The notes under the pieces are model-generated. The model saw nothing but the letters and a program-made list of their open reading frames with translations. It was not told the origin of the DNA and ran no database searches. The position numbers and the translations under genes were made by a program. Shown one piece after another: positions 40,498-53,116 of a stretch of 64,000 nt of DNA. Source of the stretch: Plasmodium malariae. Lineage: Eukaryota; Apicomplexa; Aconoidasida; Haemosporida; Plasmodiidae. How positions within the stretch are numbered: position 1 is the first letter of the stretch; each line of letters opens with the position of its first letter. Where the stretch lies: positions 1 to 64,000 of the forward strand of contig NC_041781.1 of NCBI RefSeq assembly GCF_900090045.1, given 5' to 3'.

Positions 40498-41245
40498 AAT
40501 TATTGAGTTATTGAACTATTATATGTGTCCTAAATTTAATAATAATATTTTGTTATTTATTTTTAATTTGTTTTTTTTATCATTCAAAAAAAAAATAAAC
40601 TTTTGAAAGTGTTTTACAATGAAATTGTTCCATAACGTATTTCTCATAAAACTTATTCTGTGTAATAAATATAATGTTTTCTTTTATGAAATATATATAT
40701 TTACATTAATACAACAAAATATATTTGCGTAAAGTCATTGAAAACAAAATAGGATATATAATAATTTAATTTAAATCTTCTCAAACATTTTCTAAATAAA
40801 GTCTACAAATAATCATTTTAAACTAGAAAATGATAAAAAAATATAAATAAGTATTGTTCATAGTTAAAATAAAAATTAACACATGGTATCAATAAAATTA
40901 TATAAATATCCATAATGTATATTAATTATAACGCACAAAAACATATTTATCCTAGGAATATATGAAAATTTACATATATAAATATTAAGACAAAATAGTA
41001 AATGAATCTCAGACGATACCTTAAACTATGAATTGAAGGATATTAAAACATTCAAAATTACAAACAAAAAATACGAATATACTTTTTTACTACTGCGTAT
41101 GAATTAAACCAGTTATATTAACATACATTTATAAAATTTAGTCAGTTATAGGTATATATATTACGAACACCATTTAAAATATTGCGTGTATTAGATCATA
41201 TGGATGGTTTCATTACAGTAAAGAAAATATTGCTTATTATTCATT

Positions 41246-42295
41246 TTATCTTTTCCTGAATTTAATTTTTTCATATTTTTTAACTTTTTTATGATAATAA
41301 ACAATTCCTGATATAAGAATTATACTTAATATGAAGATAGGTACAAAATATATAAGAAATCCCAAGAATCCTGACGCACAATAGTTGCTCAACTTTTTCG
41401 TAGATGGGTTTACTATCAGTGTTTGTGTGAACCTTTTTAAAGGTGATTTCATTAACCAGATATGCAAAGTTAATAGAGCGGGAGAAGCCTTATTATCAGT
41501 AATTATATTTGAAAGATTTCCAATTCCTTTAAGATATGAATATTCTCTAAGTTGAGCAATACCTACGGCAGGTGAAGTAAGAACTATTACTTTAAGCAAA
41601 CCATGTGTAAGCCCACATCCACAAAAATTATCTAATATGAACGATATCACTAATACAAAAAACAGTAATATTGGTAAGGCTACTCGTAATCCGCATTTTT
41701 TAATCATTATTTTTTTGTAAATCTTATCACTAATTGTTTTGTTGTTTTTGAGAAAATCTACGTAATCAAGTTCTTTGAAGATTTTTTTTTCTAAATGGGA
41801 ATATTTTTTCGTTTCAAATATACAAGATTTATTTTTCATATCTTTTTGATGTCTTCTTTTATTTTCTTGTGAACTCCCATTTAATTGTTTAGTTTTTCCA
41901 GAGGAATATTTTTCATTATTAAATATATCATTTATATTGTTTACTCGATTTGGTATATCTTTTTTTATATACACAATACTTGAATCCTTATTTTGCTTAT
42001 ATATTGCCAGTAAACGGTAAATTTTTGCGTATAACCGTCTATGTTGGTTGTAGCATTCAACCAAAGATTTACCTTGCCTAATCTGAAAAAATAGAAAAAA
42101 ATTATTATTTAATCAAATGAATAAATTCTCAGTAAAACAAAACACTAACAATAGTAAAACACCAAAAAAATAAATAATACATATACACATAAAAGTCATT
42201 ATCATAACCATATAAATGTAAAAATGACATATCCAAGTTAAAAATATAAAGGTAGAAATTTTAATATATAAGAATGACTTAAATTTTTGTTCCAT
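41246..42295 (-). CDS. fam-l-type exported membrane protein, two exons, 307 aa
   Basis: Exons are 42209..42295 and 41246..42082, with a 126-base intron (donor GTTATG, acceptor TTTTTCAG). Exon 1 encodes 29 residues, MEQKFKSFLYIKISTFIFLT and nine more, a hydrophobic signal. Residues 52-56 are RLLAI; the R-x-L core is kept but the last position is Ile, far from a standard PEXEL. The fam-l signature CIFETKKYSHLEKKIFKELD and FLKNNKTISDKIYKKIMIKK follow. Transmembrane segments lie near 162-181 and 267-291, with the longest inter-membrane loop of the three fam-l copies here, and the tail is KKVKKYEKIKFRKR. It is the upstream partner of the fam-m gene at 37286..38163. Confidence 0.9.
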
Positions 42296-42685
42296 AGTAT
42301 AAGTATTTAATACTCTAATAAACGCAGAAATGATATAATTAGCAACAATATAATATAATTTTAATGATATAGAACCCTATTATTATTTATTAATTTTTTT
42401 TTTTTTTTTTGATAAAATTATAAAAAATATTGTATAATTACAATTTGTTTTACAGTGAAAAAGGGAAATATAACTTCAAAAATATAATCTAAAATTGTTA
42501 TATTAATATTATTTATAAAATTGTAACATTACAAAATATACTATAAATATAATTCATCAATAAATATTCAAAGTATATAAGTTATTTATTAAATACAGTA
42601 AATTAATTAAATAATAATTTTTTTAATTTACAAAATAAAATAAAATAAAAAATTATATATATGTTTTCATAATATGTCCAAGTAT

Positions 42686-42720
42686 GGAATATATAGAAAA
42701 TATAGAATGTAGAGAACATA
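42686..42720 (-). promoter_or_regulatory. Conserved upstream element of fam-l gene 41246..42295
   Basis: A ggaatatatag half and tatagaatgtagagaacata lie 391-425 bases upstream of the ATG, nearly identical to the 22.5 kb copy. Confidence 0.5.
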
Positions 42721-45419
42721 CATAATACGTTATTCTGTATATTAAGTAAAGTATAACTCATTTAATTGATGTATCCTTATTAATTTGTATATCTTTTTAT
42801 TTTATATATCAAGGAAAAACTGGTTATTCACAAAATATAACTAATAATTTTAGCAATACAATAATAAATAAAGAAAACAATATTTATTACAACCTCTTCC
42901 TTTATTCTCTTCGTCGTATATTTCTTAATTATTTTATAAAAATGCGCTTTATATTATGATTTATAATGTATTTATAACATCAAATTTATAGTATATGAAC
43001 TACTGAAAAAGTATATATTTGGAAGATATATAAGAACTGATCATTTACTTCCTTAATATAAATATTGAATATTATAGTATTTAATTAGATATTATTTATA
43101 CTATTATGTCTATAAGAAATATTTATAAATTCATCGACTTTTTTTATATTATTTTTTTCTTTTTTAATGTTATATATATATTTATAAGAAATATAATAAA
43201 AAATTATTAAATATTTATAGAGAAATTTTGTACAAGGTATATTATATAAAAACATTATAGGTAATATAATTTAGTTATTTAATTAATTCGATAGCAAAGT
43301 CAATCTAATTTTTTTTTATCAATATATGTTTCACAAATAATTAATTTTTTAAAAAAGTTTTTAGCTCAAAAAATTACATAACATAAAAAGTAATCGTAAA
43401 AATTTTTAAAACTCTAATATAAAAATAATGTTTCAAGAATACTTAAATCGATAATCTTCTATTAATAATTTATACTTTAAAAAAGAATTATATACTAATG
43501 TATTCACAATTTCATACTCGCGCAAAAAAAAATATCTACTGAAAATATCTTTATATCAAATAAGTTATGAAACATATATTTCACATAATAGTTTTTTTAT
43601 AAATATGACTTGCTATATTTACTTTTAAATAAAAAATACATATAAACATGAGAACAGATATGCTTTTTATTTTAATATACGAAGAACAACGTAATATAAT
43701 GAAAATTAAACTAATGTATAAAATACGTTTTTAAAAGTTTATTCAAGTGATCACTTAGAACAATAAAAAAAAAAAAAGATTATATAATTTTTAAAAATAT
43801 AAATTAATTCACTCGGTTAGAGAGGTAATATTAACTCTAATTTTATAAATTAATTTAAACGATCACATACTTATCACAATGTAAATGTACATGATACATA
43901 TTTTACGTATAATTTTTTCTTATAAAGCAAATATGTATATTATGAATATTGAGAAATATCAATTTTACATTTATATGCATAGAAAATTATATATTTATAT
44001 ACAATTCATAGGAGAATTAAATTACCCCCAAAAGTGATTAATTATTATAATAGTGCTAATGCATAAACATGCAAAATGTTAAAAACTATTTAATATATTT
44101 TTTTCTACTTTTATGTATCCATATATATTTGTATAATATTCAGTGCTCATAAGAAAAAATTTATAATTATGAAACAATTGTTCTTGCTAAGAATATAATT
44201 CCATTAAGTATAAAAAAAAAATTCATTAGATTCATGAAGAATATTATTTATAAAAACAATATATGAAATGTAAATAGGATATAACTAATTTTCTCAAACA
44301 CCAACTATGTATTTTATAAAATTTACAAGTACATAAATGGTCATTAAACTACAAAATAAAGTAACTAAGTTTATTGTAGTTGTACCTCTATCGTTAGAGT
44401 AAAATATTATTCTTCGTAATTTATTCCTTAACAAACAATAAATTTACTAAAGGATTAAGAAATAAAAAATGCAACAAAAATATTATAAACAAAAGTATTC
44501 TTACAAGGTAAGTAATAAAGAGATATCCATACATGCTAAATATTCCATACTTTTTTTCTGAGTAATATTGGTATATTTCCGATATTAATATAAAGAATTA
44601 AATCCTCTATATAATTATTTTTCAAAAACAAAAATATATTTATCACCTCAAATGACTAACATATAATAAACACTCATTCCTTGATTAATTTATTTTCTGT
44701 AAAATTTGAATTACGTTTGACATTACACTAATCTTTTCATCAATATGTCGATTCAATATAATCACTTTCATTTTCAGAATCATCTTATCCAATTATAAAT
44801 AATATATCTTTATTTATATATTATTTGTTTTTTCTCATTTTCTGATAATAATATATCGGCTGTTGAATCTAAGGTTCCATCTTCACAGTTCTAGTTAACA
44901 AAATATTTATCTAGGATACGATTAATAAAAAACATATATTTTTACTATTTATAATATTTAAGTGTACTTATAATGGAAATTTTCTTATAATATATTTAAT
45001 TTCAGATATCAAAAATTATAAGTTAAATTCTCAGCTATGTTATCATTAGGCCATATAATATAAATTAGAACATCCCTAAATAAAAAATATAAATCTATTA
45101 TTTTTTACTATAATAAAAGATTACATTTTTTCTTTTATATTAGAATTGTTTAATTTTACAATATTTTTAATTAAGAAAAATAATAACTCTTTATCTACAA
45201 GATAGCTGTATAAATATACATGTATTTCCATTGTTCTTTTATATTTTAAAAGCGCATAAAGATATATAAATAAAATATAAATATAAAGTATAAAAAATCA
45301 TATATAATTTTAAATTTATTTTTGTAAATATTTTCAACAAATTTATATAAAAAGCAATAAAAAAAAAATAATTTTTTGTAAATCCAATAATATTCCTAAA
45401 CGTTCCAAAAAAAAAAAGA

Positions 45420-45420
<1 letters not shown>

Positions 45421-45445
<25 letters not shown>
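45421..45445. repeat. (TA)n microsatellite
   Basis: About twelve uninterrupted TA units. Confidence 0.9.
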
Positions 45446-45450
<5 letters not shown>

Positions 45451-46617
45451 TTCGAACAGAACAATTCTAAATTTTTATAATCAATAATTTCCATAATAAA
45501 ATTGAAATAAAATGACTTCTTTAGTTCATAGGGATTTTATTTCAGAATTAGTATAAATATAATATATGCTGTGAAAATTGGTGCATTAGCTTATACAATG
45601 TATATAGTTATTAATTTGTTGCTTATCATCCAAAAAATGATCTTTCGGCTATATATAGTTTATACCCTCTAAAAATTACGTTATAATTAAAAAATATAAA
45701 TATTTGTACTACATACAACAGTATTGATAGGAATTAAAGAAAAAAAAAATAAAATAACACAAATTTTTTATATGACACATGTTTTATTAAAATGTGACAT
45801 GAACCTACGACATGAAAAGAATTTACACAGTAAAATATAAAATTCATATTCTAGGATTCAATTAACGTACAAACGTTTTTATTTTAAAACGTATTATCCA
45901 ATTTAACAGTTTTATATAATTGTACCATCTTATTTTAATTGACATATTATTGTTTTTATATAATATAAAATAATGCATTCTTTTTATTATTTCTAAAGTG
46001 AAATTTATGAAAATTTAAGAATTAACAAATAATGTAATATATATATACTAAAAAAAAATTTTTATATAAGATCCTGATATACGCATTAATATCAATTTCA
46101 TGGGAACCGGGCACCGACAATTTTACTATATACTTATCTAAAATATAGATAATAAAATAAATACAATTTAATAATATATGTAAAAAATTTAAGATATCCA
46201 AATATTTCAATAAAAAAAAACTTTTATTAAGGAATCAAAAAAAAAAAAACATTGCTTAAAACTTTTTAAATAAATATGCTATTATATAACATATAAAAAT
46301 TACTATTTGTTTTATATACACATTAAAATATTGCTATTTTTATTAAATCATGTGTAACTATAACTTTTGTAGAAATATTCTAATAAGAATAAAAACAATT
46401 ATATAATCTTGGAATATCTTTTAAATAAAAACCTTTGAATCTTCATATACTATGCCTGTTTTTCTATTTTACATAACTCATTTCTTTGCATTATACTTTT
46501 TCTTTCTTCCTTAGGTTATACAATATTTAAGAAATTTATTTCATAGATATCGTACAATTTCTCCTGATTATTATTCAAATATATTTTGAATTTGTCTTTA
46601 TTAATATATAGTATGTA

Positions 46618-49137
46618 TTATTCTACCACTTGATAGCATTCGTCTATGTTATTATCACTATCTAAGGAATTTATGTATGCATCATTTTCTCTTATCCATT
46701 CTTTCAATTCTTCTCTGAAACAGTCTTCTCCCTCATAATCATAATTTTTATTATTTTTTATATTCCCTAAAACATCTCCGTTAACATCAGCTAAGTTTTT
46801 CTCAATTTCTGGTTTAATATCTGAATTTACTTCTGTCATCCATTCATTTATGGAATTATCGAAATGCGATTCCTTATTTTCTATATACTCTTCCTTTTTA
46901 CATTCTTCTAATACCATCATAAATACTAGTGTACACAGTTTTTCTAGTAATTTTGTTTTAAAATATTTATATAATTCTTCATAATTTTCTTTGTTTTCCA
47001 ATTCTTTATTCATAAATAATATATCATCCTTTCTTCCTTCATTTTCATATGTATCTATCATATTATATATTTCCTCTCTCAATTTTTCAAACAAGTCCTC
47101 TTCCAAATATTTTTCTACAATAGTACCCTTCCTTGATACCCAACGTCTCCATATATCTTTTTTTCTTTCTAAAAATGGATCTTTTTTATTTTCATTTGAA
47201 AGATATTTTCTTAATTTTTCACTATTTTTTATGTATGATCTTTCTTCTTTCCAATCATTTTTCAGATTGTTAAACCAATCCTTTTTTCTCAATTTTTCCA
47301 AAAACATTTTATGTCTTTCCACCCATTTATTCCATAGACTTTTTTGTTTTTCAATTTCATTGGTACTTTTAATATTATCCATTACTACTTCATCATCTTT
47401 TAAGTTAGTGTAGGTTCTATTTTCTTTTTTTGTTAATACTTCTTGGCATATTGCTAAAAATTCTCCTTTGTTATATTCCCATTCTTTATTTCTGCATTCT
47501 TCCAGTATTTCCATATGTACTTCTATAATAGTTATAGATCTGTCCTTTTTTCCGTATGATACATTTTCATTTTTGTTCATATTATGTTCTTGTATTTTTA
47601 TTTTTTTAATGATTTCTTCATCTTCATTTATTGGGTGTTCCAAATGATTATGTCTTAAAAATTTACTTCTGTTATAATAGGAAGGTACTAATATTCTCAG
47701 AAATTTAACTTCTCTTCTTTTTATCTTTTTCTTTTTTTTAAACATACCTATTAAAACATACTACAATTTAATAGAAATATATTTATAAAATAAAATATTA
47801 CATTAATTACAAGTTTATGTTATTTTTAATATTTTAGTTTTATTTTACTTTAATAAAAAAGGAAAATACTATAATAACTAGAAAGCTTGTTAAAATATAC
47901 GATATGTGGGCGTTATATTGATTTCCTTCTGTATCTGCAATATCTTTTAAAATTTATATATTATTTAGTATAGTTATTTCAAAAATATAAAAGTAAGTAA
48001 CATAAGTGATACCTAGTCTTTTAGAGGGTGTAATAAAAAGAGAACTTGAATCAGGATTTAATGCTTCAACAGATGGTATAGTAGTTATATGACCAGTAGT
48101 TCCTCCTAATCCACGAGTAGTTGGACGTTGTTCTACAGGATCAGATTCAGTCATTGAAGAAGTTTGTTCAGAATTTTTAGGAAACATTGATTTTTCATCT
48201 TCATGGATTGAGGAATCTACAGCTGATCCAGGTAATTCTCCTGCACTTATAGTTTCAGATGTTTGAAGTGATGATGCCCCTGAAGTTGAAGCTTTTTCTT
48301 GTAGTGTACTTTGATTTTCAGACGCATTTCCTCTTACTCTTAAGGATATGCATTCTCCTTTTCCTTCTCCTCTTATCTCTTTTCCATCTTCTTCAAGTGG
48401 AACTGAAACTGAAGGTAAAGTTTCAGAAAGTTCACTATATATCTCAGGATTCAGCAAGTTATTAATTGGTATTGAAAATTTCAATTTCCTTTGTACAGAT
48501 GAGGAATTTTTTTGAATGAGTTGTCTCTTTTCCTCAAAATAATTTTTCCTGTCATTAATCCAAATATTATATTCGTTAAATATTTGCATACAGCTCTGAT
48601 CATTATTACAACTATATGTATTATTTTCGATGAGGAATGGTTTTAATCGCCTGAGGTCTCTAATTTTTTTTTCATGAAAATCTTTTACGTCATAACTTAA
48701 TTCTAAAAGATTTCTCTCATTCTGCTCTATAATCATAGGGCGTTCCCCATGTCTAGTTAGATCTTTATATCGAATTTGATACCAATTCTTTAGTGCTAGG
48801 TCCCATTTAGATTGATCAAGATATTCGGGTGCGTGGTTTTTCTCAATTATATAATCAGCCAGATCTAAGCAATTTTTTCTAAATTCTCTTTTATTTTTCT
48901 CAACTCTTAAGGAAGAAGTTATATTTTTAATATGTTTTCCTATGCTTCTAAATATGGGATTTAAAATATATTGCACTGACGAGTAACCAAATCCGTGCAA
49001 ACCCTAGATTCAAAAAAATTATTAGGAATTATTTAAGCCTTAATTTTTAATTAACTTATCTTTTGTTTTTACCACAAACTTAAAAATTGGATATAAATTT
49101 AGATATATTAAAAAACATTAAATTTTACCAAATCCAT
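46618..49137 (-). CDS. STP1: STP1 protein, four exons, 742 aa
   Basis: Minus-strand exons are 49129..49137, 48013..49003, 47849..47934 and 46618..47760; introns are 125, 78 and 88 bases. Exons 2-4 are secure: phases fit and exon 3 is 86 bases, as in the first STP1. Exon 1 is weak. It is only MDL before GTAAAA, chosen because the resulting intron length matches the other two copies. Exon 2 holds the Cys-bearing outer domain (CLDLADYIIE, GERPMIIEQN, a Cys pair near QSCMQIFNEYNIWI) and a Ser/Thr/Glu-rich stalk; the second motif lacks the Cys of the other copies (ERPM against CPM). Exon 3 has one transmembrane helix (about 346-361). Exon 4 begins YVLIGMFKKKKKIKRR and holds the tryptophan-spaced Lys/Glu-rich inner domain (KEWEYNKGEF, SLWNKWVERH, DIWRRWVSRK), ending ECYQVVE. 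It points towards the plus-strand STP1 at 31.7 kb. Confidence 0.87.
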
Positions 49138-49649
49138 GATGAAGCTACATTATTACTATAGGTAATTCTAAATAACTATCTTAACTAACAATAAAATTAT
49201 ATAATATTTTATTTATAGTTAGAGTAATATTAAATTCCAATATATTAATTAAATGAAATTCTAAAATTATAAACATTAAAGGAATTTATGCGAGAACTAT
49301 AAAAAAATTTAACATATTAATATTTATTTTATATTCTTCTTATCCTTTTTATATTAAAAACTTATGCCACAAGAAGGAATATATTCTAATCCTAATATGA
49401 TATTAAACAAATATAAGTATATATTTTTATGTAAAATATATACATCTTTTATAAAGAAAAAACCCAATAGCTAATAATAAAAAATTACAACAGAAGTAAC
49501 ATTAATAAGAAATACATCATTTATACATAAAATTAACAATAATATACGTAATATAACATTTTTTTTTTATTTTTTAGTACTAACGCCTATATTTATAGAT
49601 ATTTTTACGTGAAAGCAAATGATAACTTTTAATCTATTACTTGTTCAGA

Positions 49650-49679
49650 AACATATAATTTATAAGCAAAATCGTTATA
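49650..49679 (-). promoter_or_regulatory. Diverged conserved block upstream of STP1 gene 46618..49137
   Basis: In the gene's sense it reads tataacgattttgcttataa and then attat. About 19 of 27 bases match the 55.8 kb block, at the same 513-542 base distance from the proposed ATG. This also supports the chosen exon 1. Confidence 0.35.
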
Positions 49680-52600
49680 AGAACTTATAGTATGTTCCTC
49701 TTTATTGTCTTTTGTAATTTATTTTTGATATAGATCGTTATAATGTTATAGCATTATAAAAAAATTTTTATATATACTTTTATCTCTTGATAAGAATTAA
49801 TAATATATAAATTATACGAATCTGTTGATATATTTGAGGCAAATATATGGAAATAATATATACAAAAAGGTCTAATCATTATATACATATGAATTACCTA
49901 AATTTAATTACTTGTGGTAAATATTATGAAATTTACTAGTTTTAAATTAGTATAATTTATTATATATAAGTTTTCTATTGGATATATATATTGCCACATT
50001 TGGATACGGATGATTCCATTAGGACTAAATTTTAATTAGTAAAATGGACATTAACGTATATTTATTAATATAAATAAATTTAACTACTTATTAAAAATAA
50101 GAAAAATTTTTAGGTTATACTTATAAACAAATTTATTATACTATATGGTTAAAAAAAAAAGTAAATGTTGTTAGAACATTACAATACAAAATAAAATTAT
50201 TATAATTTTATGTAAATGGAATATTATATTAAATTAAACAAAAATGTTGAAGTTTCGTAATAATTTTTCTCAGATTATTAATATAAATGTTCAAATAAAT
50301 AGATTAAAATTTGTTTTTTTTTTTTTCAGTTTTTACTGCATTTGATAACTATATGAATATATCTCCTTAACACTGTTAGTAAATATTATTTACTATAAAA
50401 AAAAAAATAATCATATATTATTTTTTACAATATTTTTAAGACATTAATTGGAAAAAGAAATTATAGAACAATTTAAACATATTATATATATTACATGTTA
50501 TTCCACTATAATGTAAATTTATATCTAATTTTAACACTTCAATTGTATTGGGTAAATAAAAGATTAAAAAATATTGAAAAAATTATATAAAAAATATATA
50601 TTAATAAATAATTAATTTTTTAATAATTTTTTCATGTAAACAGTTAAATTTATTATAGTTAAGTTTATTCATTCTATTTAAGATTTAATGAAATAAAGCA
50701 TTTTTAACTTTTCAGTTTATAAATATACAATTTTTTGTTCCTTCAAAAACACAATCTTTTTATTTTAATCTCTTACGATATATGCAATTTTTTTTTTTGA
50801 AATATGTTGTTTAATAACCGTATACATTGGAATATATATAAATATAATGTTATTGTATTATAGGATATTATATATTTAAGTTGTAATTGAATACAATAGA
50901 TAACAAACTTAAAATTGTATTTGAACATGTACAAACATAAAAAATTATATGTTTTTCCCAAAATAAATTTAGATTATGAAAACAAGTAAAATTTGCTTTC
51001 AAAAATTTATATAACCAAATTTTTTCTTTTTAAAGGTATTTTTTATTATTTTGCTTTTATAAATGTTCATAATTATTTTATAGTATCGCAATTTATACTT
51101 TGCATTTCATTAAAAGTAATGATAAATTAATAAAAATTCAAACGTATTATTGAATATTCTATTTTTTCATAGCATCATGAATATATTATTTATTTAAAAA
51201 ATAATATTTAACATTAAAATAGATTTTTTTGACATTGAAACATTTCACATTAAACACATCAACAGTATTACATTACACATTAAACTTCACAATTTCTAGA
51301 TACATATATACTAGAAAACAATCCTATATAATATTTTTCGATTACTTCATATAACACAATATAATTTTCTCATATTTAATTTGTATAAATGAAAAATTTA
51401 AGTAACTTTCATATATATTATTTTAAAAAAATACACTTAAGTATTAAAATTTTATAGTTCATATTATTTCCCTCTGCAATCTGTCATTATAAATATATTC
51501 CAATAGTTCAAGCAGTATTAAAGCATAATATAGTAAAAAATTATAACATAAAAATTTATTTTACCTTAAATATTTTTTAATTTTACGTTTTATTTTTTAG
51601 AAATACAAGTAAATATAGAGTCTGCTAACACTATACAAGAAATTTGTCTATATGTTTGATTTTTGTAAAAATTCAATAAATTATATCCCCATTATCTTAA
51701 TATAAAATATTAGTAGTATTGTTAATATTCAATTAAAATTTTTTAATGATATTGAAATACATATTTTTGTTCTCTATAAATCTTTTTAATATAAAATTCT
51801 ATTTTATAGCATTTGTATTTCAAATTTTGGATTACAGACATTATGATATTTTTGACAAATATATTACTATAGTACAAAAAACATAATTTATATATTAATT
51901 CTGCATTACAATATATTATATACTCTATCTATTACGAGATTTTAGTTAATTTAATCATAATTCTGATTACATTTAATAGTTTCTATTCGTGTTACACTTA
52001 TTCAATTAAGAAAAGTCTCTTTTTTACTATCTATTTATATATATTATGAGATGGGTTACTTAGAAGAAATTTTATATATCCTTACTATGTTCATACTAAA
52101 CAATAATATGAATATTGCTTATACAATAAAAATTAATGCTTTTTTATTTTCTCGTCCTATGTATTTCATAACTTAGTCTTTTAGTAAAATACTTGATTTT
52201 TAATTAAATATTTTTCTTTTTTAACCTTGTTACAATAGTTTATACTGCTCTTCACTTATCAACGTTTTATAATTCTGTTAGAATCATACACTTATATATT
52301 ACATTAGTAGTATTATTAATAAAAAAAATTATTTTAACTTTTTTTTTTTTGCATTCTTTTAAAATAAATTTCATTAAGTTTATTAAGTTCTTTTTTTATA
52401 TTCACAAAGATATGTGTTATTGGAAATTTATAAATTAGAATTTTGTTCTGTATATATTGTTTAATATCCCTTGTTACACTAATATATGTCATGACCTTCA
52501 AAATCACTTATCAGCATTTTACCACGTTGTTCACCTGCACATTTCGACATCTTTTAATTTTTTTTCTATTGAAAACAACATCATTGCCAAGATGGAAAAA

Positions 52601-52792
52601 ACAAATATTACTAAGAATTACATACAGAGAGAAACAATTCTAATGGAGTAATAAATAATTATCGTTATATATTAGGATTGTAGAAACGTGTTCACGTTTT
52701 TAATTAGAATGATATATAGTGTAATACAAAAGGAAACACATGAATGATATTGCATTAAATATTAATCTAATTATGGAAAATTAATAAATAAA

Positions 52793-53116
52793 TTAACACC
52801 TAGTAGCATCATAAGGTGGTTTATATGACAATAATCCCTTTAATCAGTATTTTACTGAAACTAAACATGAATGAGTTTCAGCAACTTCATGTAGTTCATT
52901 AACATATTTTAACTATTCTACACTTTTAAAGTTAGATATATACTTTTTACGAGTTCCATATTCATTTTAAAATTTTTGCAATTGATTATATGAATTATTT
53001 CAATTTTTCTCAGCATATCTATTTATATTACTATTATATAATTAATCATATTTTTAAACATAGATGCGATAATTGTACCTATTACATTGATTTATAGTAA
53101 CCTTTTTAGAATCAGT
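52793..53116 (-). pseudogene. Gene fossil with one frame interrupted by stops
   Basis: A single minus-strand frame of about 108 codons is hydrophilic and coding-like but interrupted by several stops; no indel is needed. It includes LYNSNINRYAEKN, LKYVNELHEVAETHSC and LLSYKPPYDATRC. The middle aligns without gaps to the plus-strand remnant at 27834..28031. The family is not identified; a PIR-like or other surface-protein gene is possible. Coding-like stretches may continue to about 52.45 kb. Confidence 0.4.

Larger units (their letters stand above)
38164..41245. other. Spacer inside the second fam-m/fam-l doublet
   Basis: Contains the fam-m upstream element (38557..38580) and the fam-l downstream block (40441..40497). 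No gene seen. Confidence 0.5.
42296..46617. other. Spacer between the fam doublet and the minus-strand STP1
   Basis: Contains the fam-l upstream element (42686..42720), possible decayed coding sequence on the minus strand near 44.65-44.91 kb and a TA microsatellite (45421..45445). No intact gene. Confidence 0.45.

Noticed and set aside
47849..47934. Suspected one-base deletion in exon 3 of the minus-strand STP1
   Set aside because: Recounting six T bases gives an 86-base exon with the correct phase.
52443..52651. Two overlapping plus-strand frames of about 65 codons
   Set aside because: They overlap each other in different frames and lie next to a minus-strand fossil whose coding-like text may continue through them; at most remnants.
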